DNA of 64,000 nt. It comes from Gaeumannomyces sp. JS-464 (Eukaryota > Ascomycota > Sordariomycetes > Magnaporthales > Magnaporthaceae). The notes beneath the pieces were generated by a model. The model worked only from the letters and a program-made list of their open reading frames with translations. It was not told the origin of the DNA and ran no database searches. Positions within the stretch are counted from its first letter, which is position 1; every line of letters starts with the position of its first letter. Location of the stretch: the NCBI GenBank assembly GCA_002197995.1, contig NGZR01000003.1, positions 1,302,001-1,366,000 of the forward strand. Direction: 5' to 3'. A program made the translations under genes and the position numbers. This document shows, one piece after another, positions 12,623 to 26,432 of this stretch.

Positions 12623-15600
12623 TAATAGTTTTAATAATATTATACGTATAATAGCGATAAATATACGAAATATAATTAAATTACGAATGTTAATAATATT
12701 GTTATTATTACTATTATTATTACTTTAAATATACGTTAAATAGCGTTTGCAAATAAAAGGTTTTATTAATTGCTAAATTGTTAATTTAGCAATTTGGGCG
12801 GAAAATAAACCAATGTAAAAAAATAAAAAAACGCTATTTATATTATTAAGCTATTATTTTTTTTATTAATCGTTTTCGTTGTTATTTTTATAAAATCCTA
12901 TTTATATATTAATTTTGCCAATATTTAAACCCCAATTTCCTAATTTTCGTTATTATTAAAGTTATAAGCGGAAATGTAATGATTTTAATTGTAAAAGTTT
13001 TTATATTTTTAATTAATTAAAAAGGTAAAAGTTTATTTTTAATAAAATAATTTAAATGCATAAAGTAAAAGCTTACGTAAAATAAAAATAACATTATAAT
13101 AAATTAAATAAAGCCGATAAGCTTTATATTTTTTATTTAAATTATAACTCGTTTAGCGTAAATAGCGTTAAAATTAACGGCTAAAAAAAATTAGTAAAAT
13201 TTTATAAAATAATATGGTAATAACAAAGGTTATAACAGCAAACATATTAGCGAAAATGCAAAAAAATATGTTTTACCGCCTTTTAAAAAGCATTAAAAGC
13301 AATGCGTTAAATACGTATATTTTTGCTAAAAAGTAAATTTTGCGTAATTTTTTTTACAACGCGGGCGAAAGGAGTTTTAAAAATAAAAAGGTTAAACGAT
13401 TTTTAATATTGCTTAATTTTGCGTAAAGCGATAGCTAAAAATAATTAGTAAAAAATGGCGAAAAAAAATAAAAGGTAATATTGCTAGTTTTTAACAACGC
13501 TTTTTGCGACCGGTAATAGCGGTATTAACGCCGATTAGCTTTTGCAATAAAAGCTATATAAGGCCTTTTTCGCTAATAAAAAACGAGGCATAATAAATGC
13601 GCGTTTAATAAGGCGACGGAAACGCGAAATGGAAATCGTGTAAAAACGCCGGTGGTAATAAGCGAAATAACGGGAAAGCGATTTAAATGCGTAAAGATTT
13701 AAATACGTAAAAATTTAAGTAATAACGCGGGTAATAATAAAAGAAAAAGCAGGAAAATTTAAATCGAAAAAAAAACGGTCGGGAATTCGAAAGTAAAAGT
13801 TATATAATATTAAATTAAAGTTTAAAAAATTAACTTAACCAATTAAAATCGAAAAAATCCACATATATTCGTTTTTAAAAAAAGCGATTTAACCGTACAT
13901 TTTAATAATTATTCCTATTAACCACCGGAATTTTAATTCCTTTTATTATAACTTTTTAACTTTCCAATTACAGCATTTCGTTTAAATTTCGCTAATTAGG
14001 TTATAATAAAAGTTATAATAATGCTAAACGTTGCGCGCGAACGTTGCGATCGTTATAAATATACCGTTAAAAAAAAACGCGAAACCGATAATCGAAATAC
14101 TTTTAAATCGCGGAAGCGATTTGCAAATATGGATGCCGAAAAAACTAAATGGTATAATACGTACACGCGATTTAATATAGCGAAATTACGCGGTTTTAAA
14201 ACGCTTCGAAAAATAATTAAATATTAAATTGCTAATTTAGTTAAACGCCAGCTTTTAAAAGCCGAAATGGAAAAGAAAGTAATTAATAAAAAAAATAAGC
14301 ATATTATAACTTTATTATAACTAATAATTAACATTATTAATAGGAAAGCTAAAAGCACGTATTTCGGCGACCTTTTACACTTCCAAAAGCACGGCTCGCT
14401 TTTTAAATAAAGCTAATTGGGAAAATAGTTATATAAAAAGCGATAACGAAAAGCATTAGGTTAAAAAAAATCCCGATAATTACGCGAATAAATTTAAAAC
14501 TATTACGTTTTAAAAAAATAATCGGGTAAAAAAATCCTAAATATATTTATTTAATTTCTTTTATTTTTGTTTTTAATTACCTTAATATAATTTTTTTTAA
14601 TATTTCGTTAATTTGCTATATATTAAATAAAATAAAACGAATATACCTTTGGTAAAATAAATAAAATAAAATTCGAACCGATATTTTCGCCGTTATCCAT
14701 TTAGCGATTTTAACGTTAAAATTATAGTTTAAAAGTTAACCTTTTTCCTTTTTAAAAGCATAAATATCGATTCGCGTAATACGAAACGCAAATTTAAAAA
14801 AAAATGCGTAAGCGAAAAATTCGATTTAAAATAGTAAGTTTTATATCGATTTAACAAATAATAACAAAGGTTATAACGAATGCTAATAAATTTAAACGGC
14901 CAATTTCCTATACGCTTAAAAAACCGTAATTAATAAGTTAAACTTTTAACATTATACGAAAAGGTTAAATTTTTTTGCAAAAAGCTTAAATTTTTACTCG
15001 CGAAATTTTAAAAGTAATGCGGGCGTTTAAAAACCGCACGTTAAATTGCACCCCGCCGGCTTTTTATCGGAAAAACCGCTGTTTTTGCTACAAATGCTTA
15101 GCATTAAATTAACGCCGTTAATTTAAAACAATCGCAGCGATAAAATAATGCGGCTAAAAAACGTCGGTATATTTCGCGTAACGCCGGTATTAGTATTAAA
15201 AGCCAAATAATATAAAATTCCAATTCCAAACTATTATTTTTCGCGTTATAAACCGGCGTAAACGGGAAGTTTTCGCAAATTACCCGTTTTTTTTTACATT
15301 ATAAAATATTTAACTTTTACTAAACGGTTCTAATTAAAAAGTAATAATAAAGGTAATAATAAAAGTAATAATTAAATAACTTTGCTATTTCCAAACGGTA
15401 TATAACGGGTTTTAAAAAGTGGAATATAGTTAAAAGCTTAAAATAAAAGCGTAAAATAAAAGGATAATAAAATTGCCGGTTTTAAAAACGCTTATACGAA
15501 AAATAAAAATATTTCGATAAAAATATTACGAGGATTTAACGCAATGGCTAATTTGGAAATTAAAAAGAAAAAAAGCTTTTATATTATTTTTTACCTTTTA

Positions 15601-15995
15601 TATAATAAGTAAATTAAAATATAAAAATAATAACATTAATTTTTTTATAATATAAAGGATTTAAATAAAATATATATTTAATATTTAAAAAATATTATTT
15701 TTACGAAAAATTAATATAAACAATTTTATATTTAATTTATATTAAATACTATTTAAAAAAATATAACGGTATTATTAATAATATAAACTTATATTTTAAA
15801 AATTGTAAAAAGGTTTAATTTAAGCGAAAAATTATATTATGGTTTATAAATAAATAAATTATAGCAAATTTTATATTAAACGCGATTTTTAATACTTTTA
15901 TTAATTCGGTTAATTTACGTTTAAATATAATTAAATTTTAATTAGTTATATATAATTATAACAAATTTATTAATAAATAAACATATTAATAAATA
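12623..15995. other. AT-rich RIP-type DNA without a recognised gene
   Basis: There is no intact gene. A 68-codon plus frame at 14021-14227 is rich in Arg/Lys. A longer degenerate plus reading, with few stops other than those RIP creates, continues to about 15.5 kb and includes a segment near 15050 (KPHVKLHPAGFLSEKPLF). Together they look like a decayed protein of roughly 500 residues, but I do not recognise the family. No LTR or inverted terminal repeat was found. Confidence 0.45.
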
Positions 15996-17826
15996 ACGTA
16001 ATTTATTAATAAATAAGCCATATTAATTAATAAGTTATAAACGCAATTACGCGATTTTTTTTTTTCGCGATTAATTTTTTCGCTTATAATAATATTAATA
16101 GGAAATAACGAAAACCGGGTAATATTTACCTTTCGAGCTTTACAATTTAACTTAAAACTAAGCATACGGGAAATTGCAAAAATTTATTCGGTCGCGAAAA
16201 TAATTTTAACGCGTTGAAAGCGGGGCCTATTTGCTTAACGCGATATTATATTTAAATTACGAAAATTAACGGAATTCGAAAAAAAAGCGTTTATTAAATA
16301 CATATTCGAGTTAATTTTCGCGCATTCCCTTTTTAACATTTTAATATTAAAATATAGCTAACTAATTGCTCGTTAAACGTAACGCGGTACCGTTAATAAA
16401 CGTTAAGTTAAAAAGTTCGTTAAACGCCGTTTAAAGTTCGACACGCGTTAAATTCGAAAATATAATTATTAAAAAGCCAAATGCGAAAATCCTAAGCTCG
16501 TTTTTATTTAATTTAACTTTACGAAATACTATAGCCAAATATAGCATTTTAAATAACGATATTTATAATTTTAAAACCGGCTTTTTTATAAGCATAATCG
16601 CCGCCGTTATAATTATTAAATATTAAAAAGCCGTAATAAAGCAAATTAGTTTAACTTAATAATTAAAAATAGGCTATAATTATTTAAAAGGTTAATAATT
16701 GCGGTTAAGCAATCCCTTTTTTTATTATCGTTAAAAAGCAGTACTATTTAACTAATTATATTCGAAAACCGACTTTTTACGCGATTAGGTTATTATAACG
16801 AATTTTAACGGGTAAATTACGAACGAGCTCGGTTTAAAATGGATTTAGCATTTCGATAAACATATAATATCGCGCGTAAATAGCTTTTATTATTTATTAA
16901 TGCTAAACGGTTATAAAAGCTATTATTCGACGAATTTCAAGCTTTATTACTAAAAATATAACATTATTACGCTTTGCATACTTCGCATTTATTTTACTTT
17001 TTTTAACCGTTTAACGTTAAATGTTTTAACCGTTAAAAAAAGCGTACGATTAACAAATCGAAAATTTAATAAAGTTATACGTTAATTACGTAATTAAAGT
17101 TAAGTTTTTTCGGCGTTTAAAACGGCATTTTTTACTTTTATAACCGAAAAAAACATCCGGAAAAGCTTTTGAAAAGCTAGCTTTGCTTTATTTAATCCGG
17201 ATTCGATTTTGGAAAAGCTAAATGTAAAGTTATAAACTTTAACTTCTTTAAAAAAGCTTTTAAATAACGCCGAATTTGGATTTTTAAAACGCTTTAAACA
17301 ATTAAAAACGCAATTTCGCAATTCGAATATATTAAAACTCGAATTTCCAATTATCGAAATAGCTTTTCGTTATTTATACTATCGGTTATAAACCAATTAA
17401 CAAAAAGCTAAAGCAATTATATATTAAATTAACCTTTTAAAAAAAAAAGTGCTTTAAATTACAAAAGCGAACAAAGCGTTAAGCAAACGCCGAAAAGCAA
17501 AAAACACGTGTTTAATAAAAAGGTTATATATTATTAAAAAGGTACGAAATGTTTTAAACTAAAAAAAGTTAAATAAATACTATAGTAAAAAATGCGCGAT
17601 TATAAAGGTTAAAAAAAAAGGCGATAACGATTTGTTAGCGATATGGCATTTGCGGCAAAACCGGATATAATACGCGCATTTATTAAAAAAAGTAAAAATT
17701 CGATATATATAATTCCAAATAGTTGGAATGGATTTTTAATGTTATTAATTAGCATGCGTTAATTAATTAAAAGTCGAGGTATTATAGCTTATTAATTAAT
17801 ATAGCCCATTTATTAATAAATTACGT
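15996..17826 (+). mobile_element. pogo/Fot1-type DNA transposon, copy B, full length (1831 bp)
   Basis: Flanked by TA at 15994-15995 and 17827-17828, with inverted terminal repeats of at least 45 bases beginning acgtaatttattaataaat on both sides. The length is typical of fungal Fot1/pogo elements. The plus-strand reading gives the family order: an HTH near 16150 (KLSIREIAKIYSVAK), a CENP-B-like second HTH with NKRWVEKFVKRRPEF-type remains near 16390-16450, and then the DDE domain, with the DETGF box at about 16570 (here NFKTGF), an LDGH-equivalent near 16900 and a QPLDV-equivalent near 17000. Catalytic residues are mutated. It is a non-autonomous relic. Confidence 0.88.
16140..17330 (+). pseudogene. 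pogo/Fot1 transposase relic (copy B)
   Basis: A transposase of the HTH_psq/CENP-B/DDE_1 architecture would cut and paste the element at TA. The reading is interrupted by stops from C-to-T and G-to-A change. In the first catalytic box, Asp-Glu is replaced by a single Lys, implying loss of one codon plus E-to-K. The inverted copy A keeps Asp-Glu at this site (about 4770), so the change happened in copy B. Confidence 0.8.
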
Positions 17827-18498
17827 TAACGTATTTTAAAATTAATATTAAATAATATTTTTATACTTTTTATTTTAACTAATTTAAATTTAAATTTATT
17901 TAAATTTAAACGGGTTATATATAACGAAATGCTTAATTTAATTTAATTTTTTAGCATTTTTATTATTACCTTTTTAAATTATAAATTAATTTATATAGCT
18001 TAATTTTAGCGTTAAAACTTTGCTTTATAACTTATATATAGCTTTTTTATAACTTTAAGCTTTTAGCAAATAAATTACTTTTTCGTTAATTATATTTATT
18101 ACTTTTTTTAAACTTTAACGCGATTTATATTTTAAATTACTTTATAATATTAAAGTTAATTCGTAAAATTATTTAATATATTATGTAAAATATATATTTA
18201 ATTTTAAAAAGTAATAATAATTTTTTTTAAAAAAAAATTAATTTTATTATGTAATTAAATATAACCTATTTAAATTTGGTTAAATTTGGGTTTAAATTGG
18301 CCGAATTAATAAAAATGTCGAAAATCGCGTTTAATATAAAATTTTAACTTTTTATTCGTTAATTTATTTTATTTATTAAAAAACTACGTTAATAAATAAA
18401 TAATATTATAAATAAAATTTAAATAAATTAAATAAAACCCACTTTTTGTAAATAATAAGCATTAAATCGTATAATAAATAAGCTTTAATTTATTAATA
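17827..18498. other. AT-rich spacer between two DNA transposons
   Basis: About 670 bases, almost pure A/T with homopolymer stretches. I see no gene, motif or terminal repeat. A short stretch at 18281-18310 resembles 26332-26365 near the right end of the next element, but the similarity is low-complexity. Confidence 0.5.
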
Positions 18499-18964
18499 AC
18501 GTGGTTTACAAACGTATATTACACGTGAAAATGCATATTAAATAGCGTTTTTTTTTTACAATTAAATAACTCGTTTAATTTAATGCAAAATATCGTTTAA
18601 AAAGCTTAAAACGCATATATTAATTCCATATGCTATTTAGCTATTGCGATTTTAAAAACGCGTAGCCGGTTAGCTTTTCCAAATAATCCAATTTTAACGT
18701 TAAAATCGAACTCCTTATAGCCGATTCGACTTTAAATCGATACCGCATCGTGCGCGCGCCGATAGCGCGGGTTAAAAATCGATGGCGATCGATTTTAAAC
18801 TCGCGGCTAATTGGTATGCTATAACGGTGGATCCTTTTAACGCGTTTTCGAATACGCGGGAAAAATAGTAACACCGATACGAAACCGGCGCGCACTGCTA
18901 AAATAAAATAAAAAAAAGATTATTAATAAATTAAACCTTTTATAATTAATAAAAAGTTACCGGA

Positions 18965-20100
18965 AGTTTTGCAATTAGTATCGGAGCTAACGAAGCGAGG
19001 AATCGACGCGAAAACGGCTCGCTAACGCGAAACCGCCGAAAAAACCAGTAATTAACAATACGCTGTAAAGCTTAAAGCAAAAATATTTAAGGAAATTAAA
19101 AAAGCATTAATTAATATTAAAAAGTTTATACTATTACATTAACTACGAGCTTGCCGGTTTAAATGCTAAACGGAACCGATCGATTTAACCACGTTAATAG
19201 CACCCGAATACGGCGTAACCCCCACCCCGATTTATACCGTCGAAAATTAAACGAAAAATTGTTATAAACGTAAAAAAACCCCAAAGGCAATTAAAAAGCG
19301 ATTAACGATAAATACTTTATAACGTTAAATAACCAATTAAACATAATAATACGGGCAACGAAACGATTCCGAAGCGAAAACGTAATAGTATGCTTTTAAA
19401 TAAACGCAAAGAAATATAAAAAAAAAACGATTAAATAAAAAAAGTATTCGGCGATTAAAAACAATCCGGGTGCGAATATATAACGTAGTAATTTAAAGTT
19501 TTAAATAAAAAGTACTTTTAAAAAACCCAAAACGCATTTATTAAAAGTTTAAACGTCGAAAACCAAAACGCAAAAGTTAAATTTATATACGTATAGCCGG
19601 CCCGAACTTTTTACGAATATGCTATAATATTAACCCGCATTAAATCGGTAACGGTAGCGGATTAAACATATAAACGAAGATTCGTAATAAAAGCAGTAAT
19701 TTATAATTGCGAACCATTTACATTAAACGTTAAAACTAATTAATATTACAATTATTTCAAATAGGAATACCGTTAAAAGTTTTGCATTAAACCGAGCCGG
19801 TACCCGTATTGCGGAAAACCGAAACATTAAAAAGGAAAATACTAATGCAACGCTTACTATTAATATTAAAAAGCTATATTTAAATGTATAAATTGTAATA
19901 AACCGCACCGGCCTTTTATTAAAAATGTAAATAGCATAACGCGTTATAAGAAAAATAAAAAAAAAGCATATTAAAACCGACCGAAAAGGTTTATGCTAAA
20001 AAGCGCAATTTATAAACAATAAAAAACGTTACCTTTTTTATTTTTTCAAGCCCGCTAACCTTTCGAAACCGGAAAGCTAATAAGCTTTTAGCAAAAAACA
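18965..20100 (+). pseudogene. LINE ORF1 (Gag-like) relic
   Basis: Degenerate plus reading beginning with a Leu/Lys/Glu-rich helical segment, followed by a region that in this family normally ends with CCHC zinc knuckles. Single Cys codons remain near 19705 but no complete knuckle can be read. Position and order relative to ORF2 support the call. The sequence alone gives only moderate support. Confidence 0.5.
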
Positions 20101-20439
20101 AAAGAATAATTTAAATTCGAATAATAACTTATTAACCCGAACTTTAAAACGCCGACTAATCGGTAAACCTCGTAAAGATTTACAATTACCCAAAAGCCGA
20201 ACCGATATCGGCCGCCTTTTTTATTTATAACACATTTCGCTTTTAAAACAAGCTTTTCGTTAGTTAAACCCCTTATTACGGTAAACGAGCAAATACGCGA
20301 AAAAGCCGAAAAGATAATAGCTTTACAAACCCTTTCCGCCTTCCCCCTTTTTCGAACCGCTATCGATAATAAATAGCATTAACCGTAAAACGCATTAAAA
20401 GGTTTAAAAAAACCCGTATAGTAATTTCGATATTGTATT

Positions 20440-23400
20440 AAAACATAGGAAAAAAAAGCGGAAAAAGAAATATCCCGTTATTTAATAGGAAAAAATACGA
20501 TATAATAACCATATAAAAGCCGGAGCTAAACCGATATAAAAACTTAAAAAAACCAGCAAAATGCAAATACGAAGTGGTTTACTACCAAACCGACAACCGT
20601 TTAACGTAGCATTATACGTTATTAACGGTTAACCCCGCATCGTAAAAAAGCCGAAACGAACACGATTAGGTAGTAGTAACATTACAAACCCTATTAGGAA
20701 AAAATCGATATTTACTTAATATATTCGCCGGATTTAAAAGCATTAAAAAAAATGGCATACGCTATTAATAAAAATCGAAACGCAATTACCATAATACCAC
20801 GCCGTGCTTATAAGGGATTTTATATGCACCCCCTATATAAAACGTTTATAATAAACGAAACGAAAAAGCAAACGTATTATTATCGTTAACGCACCGGTAA
20901 AAACTCGAATTTGCAATACTTTACGGAAAAGTAACGAAAAAAAGATTTGGCAAACGAAAAAGTATAATCGATTATGCATAAATATCCGACGCGTTAGCCG
21001 TAAAATACGAAAGTAAAACGACGAAATAAAAGGATCGAATTACCACTTTTAAATAATCCTAATTAATACCGAAGCGAAACCGTTTCGGCAAAAAACCGCT
21101 AAAAGATAATGTGGAAAAAAGTAAATACTAATATAAAAAACGACCAAAAAGGCATTGCAATTAGCTATATAGCATATCGAAATTAAAAATATGGAAATAC
21201 CGGAAATATCGATAATTAATAAAACGTACTAATAAACCAGCTAACTTTAATCGCTAACGAGCTAATATTAAAAAAAGAAATTATTAATTAGCTTTAAGCT
21301 CAATACCGTATTGGAATTTAAAATTTACCAAACTCGCTAAAAAAAACGAAAAGGTATCGGCGCGCATATATAAAGCTAAAAACATAAATAGCTATAACGA
21401 AATTAAAAGCAGCGAATAAAGCTTTATAAAGGAAAAAAAGAAAAGCGGTTAACGCGTATTGAAAAAAGTTTATTAGGGGGTATTAAAAATAAAAATAAAA
21501 AAGCTACCTTTTAAAACGTAAAACGGTAAGCGAAACTACGCAGTTATAAAAAACGAAATCCAATTAAATTACCGGACTTGCACCGATTAAAAAACGGCAA
21601 TTAGGAATTAGCCAATACCTACGTAAATAAAGCAATAACTTTAGCGGCTAAGTTTTACCTTAACCCGAAAGCGGATTTAACCGATATTACAAATACCACG
21701 TTTAACAACGACACGTTTTACTACGCGTTTTTAATAAAACATTGGTAAACCCGGAAAGCGGCGACGTATTAACGGCTTTAAAAAAAAAACGCAAAATTGA
21801 AAAGCCCCGAAAGCGGATAATTTACTAAACGGACTTTTAAAAATATACGGCCAACCATGCTAAAAAGCTATATCCAAAATAGCTAACGCCAATTTTAACC
21901 TCGAATATTTCTCGAAGCGTTTCCGAAACGCTTATAATAATACTGCTAAAATTAAGCAAAAGTAAAAAATAAAAAATAGCGGGAAAATGGAAACTAATCG
22001 CATTTTTTTCGTTTATTTCCAAAATTATAAAAGTTATAATAGGAAAACGAATCGCTAACGAAACGAAGGAAAAAAAACTTTTACCGGAAGGATAAATAGG
22101 TAATAAAAAAAAAACGCAACACCGAATTCGCTATTAAACAAGTAATAAATATAATAATAACAGCGTAAAACCACGGCGTTATAACCTCGCTATTGCAATT
22201 CGACCTATTAAAAGCATTTAATAATATTAATTATACTAAACTATTTAATATAATGCAAAAGTAAGGATTTTTTATTAAAAATAATTAAATAAATTAAAAC
22301 TAGCTTATAAATAAAACGGCCCGGTTCCGGTTCGACGGAAATACGTTAGCGCTAATACTAATAATTGCAAAAATCCCGCAAAAATTACTATTATTACTTA
22401 TATTATTTATTTTTTATATCGCGTTATTATACGATAAACTGGAAAAAATCCCAAAAAATAACAATAGTTAGCTTCGCCGACGATATTAACCTTTTAACAA
22501 TAAAAAACACCATAGCGAAAACGGTACGATTATTAGAAAAAGTTTAAAACGTATGCCAAACGTAAGCAAAAATAACAAAAATAACATTTAACGCATTAAA
22601 AACCGAGCTATTGCATTTTATTAAAGTTTTAAACCAAACCCGGGTCCGCACCGAAGCCACCCACGTATAACTATCGCTAGCGGCGAAATTCCTTAAAATT
22701 TAGCTAAATTATAAATTAAATTTTAAAACTTATATTAAATAAGCGAAAAGCAAATAGGAAAAATAACAATTAGCGATAATAAAACTCGTAATAGTAACGT
22801 AAAAAAGCAATTTCGCTAAAACAAAACAATTATACGTAATAATATGCAAAAGCGCGATAACGTATAAAGCCGTAACATATTACTTTTTAACCGAACCATA
22901 AAGGCGGTTTTAAAACGCAGCTAAAAAGTTAGCGAAAAAATAACGAATATATTTTAAAATGGTAACCGAAGCATATAAAGCGACGTTATTAGCCCATTTA
23001 AAATAAAAACTTACGTATTACTTTTAAATTTATATTTAAACGAAAAAGTAATTAATATAAAAAATAAATAGCTAAAAACTAAAATAATATACGGATTAAC
23101 GAAACGATAACGAAAATAACGGGCCGATTTAAAAAGTTAAATATCGGGAACGAAATAAAAAACCACATTTTTAAAACGGCCAAATAAAAAAAGGATAAGC
23201 GAAACGTTAAAACCGATTTAAAACAACCCCAAAACCGAAACGTAAATTAATCCCCCGCGGAAACGAAAAAAAGTTTAAATATAAACACGCGAAACGCTAA
23301 AACCTTAACGTAATAATGGAATGGAAATTAAAAGTTGCTAATTCGACGAAAACGGTAAAAAAAACGAACCGGTATAAAATCGCGTGCTTAACGAATAACC

Positions 23401-23580
23401 CCTTATTTACGGAGGAAATGGTTAAATATTACGAAAAAATGCTAAAAGTATATAACTTAATAGCAATCCAAATTAAAACGGAAAAGCTAAATTTAAATAT
23501 TTTCCTATTTAATAAAAACGTGCCTAACGCGGTAACGCCGCTATACGAATGCGGTAAAAATAAAAGGAAATAATATAGCA
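20440..23580 (+). pseudogene. LINE ORF2 relic: endonuclease, reverse transcriptase, C-terminal region
   Basis: The reading comprises an endonuclease-like part (about 20.5-21.2 kb), reverse transcriptase with a WKPIALFSSIS-type block on plus near 21985-22050, the intact FADD active site at 22467-22500, and a final segment at 23316-23573 that stays open for 85 codons and ends with LYECG. In functional elements this enzyme carries out target-primed reverse transcription. Stops and substitutions make this copy inactive. Confidence 0.75.
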
Positions 23581-23599
23581 CGTATTAATTTAATGCATT

Positions 23600-26107
23600 T
23601 ATTAAAATAAATAACGGAATAGCCGGAATGGCATAAGCGAATAGCCGAAAAGCATATTTCGAGCTAATAAAAAATAGGAAATATACTATTTAAAAAAGCA
23701 ACACGTATAATATTTAAATTGGAAAATTAATGGATTTTAAAACAGCGAAAAAGGTAAAAGAAAAACGCGCAAAAAAAAAGGAAAAAAAAAAACGCTACCA
23801 AGCCGGAAAAAAACCGAACTATAAATAATTATAAAACGTTAAACGAAAATACCTTATTAAAAAACGAAAAGAAAGAAAAATGGACCGACGTTAATACCTT
23901 ATATGCGAGCCGCAACCGGAAAAAAACCAATTAAACTAATTATTTCCATTTTTACCTTTTTTTCGACATTTCGTTAATAATATCCTCCTAACATTTAATT
24001 AAAATCCAACCGAAAATGAAATTAAAAGGATTTTATACGAAAACATTTAACAAATATAAAAAGGTTAGCGAATTGGAAAAAAATAACGATATAAAAAGAA
24101 ATATCGATAAACCCGTATTTTAACCCGTTTTAAAACTAACGCTTTTATTCGAATACGGTTAAACGAATTCCACGCATTAATAATTTTAAAAGCTTAACCC
24201 GATATAGTTTGCGCCGGGAGCACCATATTGCCGAAAAGGGAACGAACGAAACCCGAACCATTAAATGCAATTATAATAGTAAAAGCGCTTTTTAAACTAA
24301 AAAAGAACGAGCGCGAAAACCTAGCACCAAAAAAAACGCTAAACCGCTTTTCGATATTTTTCGCAAATCGAACGTAACCGGCGATAACGTGCTTTAAAAT
24401 AGTATAACGAAATTGGAAAAAAGCATTAATAATAAAGCATATAGCATTAAAATAAAACCGTTATAAACCTTAACGGTATAAACGACTTTCGTTAAAACAT
24501 TTTTTTAAATCGGTAGCAGTTTTAAAAAAGGATTAAATAACGCTAATAAATACGGAAACACCGTAAACCTAATTTTTAATACTAACGAAAAGCTACCAAA
24601 ACGGAACTAATAATTAGCAATAAAAAAACGCAATAAAAAAAAGAGGAAAAAAAATAACAAACCTAAACGTAAGCACCGCGCGAAAAGCGCACCCCATATA
24701 AATTAAAACGCGAAAAGCTAAAAACAAAAGTTAGCATAACCAAACCAAATAGGGAAAAAAACGGAGCAAATAAAAAACATTAAACTTTATAGTAATATCC
24801 CCGATAACGCCGGCATTATTAATACCGTTAGCGAAACGCTAAAGCAATTAACACAAATTTTATAAGCAGGTTTAAAAAGTTAACGAGGCGGGATAAAGGG
24901 GAACGATACGGGAAATATACATTATCGAATCGTAAAAAAATGTAACTCGGAAAAATAGCGATCGCCGCTTTATACTCCTTTAATAGTACAAACGGTAAAA
25001 TTAAAAAAAAAAAGAAAAAGAATTAGCAAAAAAATAAAAACGAAACGGTGTAAACCGCATTTACAGTTTTAACGCGGGGTTCGGTTAATATACGCCGGCC
25101 TCGAAATCGTCGTTATCGTTAAAGCTAGAAATAGGTGCTCGTTGCGATCGCTACGAAAAGGAGCAAACGCAAAGCCGCTATTACTAACGCTGCCGTTGTA
25201 ACGCGCCGCGCGCATTACCGCGCGCGCCGCCGCGAGGAAAATAAAAGTTTTATTTTTAAAAGCTATAATACAGGAAAATAAAAGTCGGAAAGGGAACGAA
25301 GCGCGGGAAGGCAGGTGTAAAAGCGCGGGCGGGAAAATACGCGAAAATTGGGAGCAAAAGTAGGAAAAAAGGATTAAAAGTTATAATAAAAAATTAAAAA
25401 AAAGGCGAAAAAAAAAAGGCAAAAACCTTTAAAAGCAAAAGGGGAAAAAACGGTGAAAACCCGCATTTGGAAGGAAATAAAAGTATAACCGAAAAGCACG
25501 ATATTAACAAAGCAAAGCAATATAATTACGAAAACGGCGAACTAATAAAAAAATCGAATACGCGTTATAAGCGAAAAAACAATCCGCAACCGAAGCGTAC
25601 CTTCGGAAGCGAATAATATAATTACGTTAAATTACCCGATATTAACCACAACCTTTAAACTTTACGGAGTAATCACGCGATTAAGCACCAAAACGAAACC
25701 GAAAAACCTCGAACGCGAATAATTAAACCGCCGTAACCAACCGAATTAACTATTAATAACTAATATTACCACAAAAAAAAAAACCCGATACCGGGGCGCT
25801 ATTTAAACGTAATATGCATTTCTTACAGTTTTTCTTTTACGTACTTTCCTATTATTACTATTAATTATAAAAACGCTTTCGCGATGGAACTTTTAAAAGC
25901 AATCGCAAAAATTAAGCAAACGGTATTACTATTTAACATAGCAAAAACCGTATACGAAAAGCAAATATGGTTTTTATTTTTAAACCACCGAGCCGGATGC
26001 GGTTCGCACCCGGAAACGAGTTTAAAGGTTTTTACATATATATAAAACAATAAAAGCACCGAGGTTTTTACAAACATAACGGCAGTATAACTAATAATAA
26101 TAATAAT
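23600..26107. repeat. LINE tail segment, copy 2, with antisense Gly/Arg-rich patch
   Basis: Counterpart of 2351-4660. The CpG-rich patch with the antisense Gly/Arg reading lies at about 25070-25250, but here it is interrupted. The final 240 bases hold a 70-codon minus frame (25865-26077) also seen, broken, in copy 1. Conservation of the whole segment in both copies shows it was part of the duplicated unit. Confidence 0.55.
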
Positions 26108-26432
26108 TTAATGCAAAATTTAATAAAAATTTAAAAACTTATATATAATTATATAGTAAATTTAAATTAATTTTTCCGGATTTTTATTACTATTTTTTAA
26201 GGGTAATTTTAATTACTATGTAAAAAACTATATCCTTTTTTACAATTTTGCAAAATTAAACATAAAAAAGTAAAAATAAAAATTTAAGAAAATTAATTTA
26301 CATTTGTTATATAATTGTGTATCATTGTTTAAATTTTTGTTAAATTTAGCATTAAATTGGGCGAATTATTTAATTAAAAAAACGCTATTTAATATGCATT
26401 TTTTACGTATAGCATTCGCTTATAAACCACGT

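Larger units (their letters stand above)
18900..26107 (+). mobile_element. LINE (Tad1-like) copy 2, near full length
   Basis: About 7.2 kb, homologous to copy 1 from 21440 to 26107 and extending further 5'. An ORF1-like reading starts near 18965 (LVSELTKRGIDAKTAR). An endonuclease-like region is likely at about 20.4-21.2 kb. Reverse transcriptase follows with an intact FADDINLL box at 22467-22500, then the RNase H-proximal C-terminal block with a LYECG Cys pair near 23545-23560. The 3' end is a TAA-repeat tail (about 26093-26107), as in copy 1. The 5' end is uncertain by about 100 bases. It is RIP-decayed throughout. Confidence 0.85.
18499..26432. mobile_element. Terminal-inverted-repeat DNA element C, split by LINE copy 2
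   Basis: The left end at 18499 begins acgtggtttacaaacgtat and runs to atgcatattaaatagcg near 18550. The right end is its inverted match at about 26385-26432 (cgctatttaatatgcat ... tataaaccacgt). TA flanks both ends (18497-18498, 26433-26434). The outer ten bases are shared with the pogo copies, but the inner repeat differs, so it is a related but separate family. About 400 bases on the left and 320 on the right belong to it, and the rest is the inserted LINE. An Arg-rich reading at 18640-18895 may be a transposase N-terminus (weak). Confidence 0.7.
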
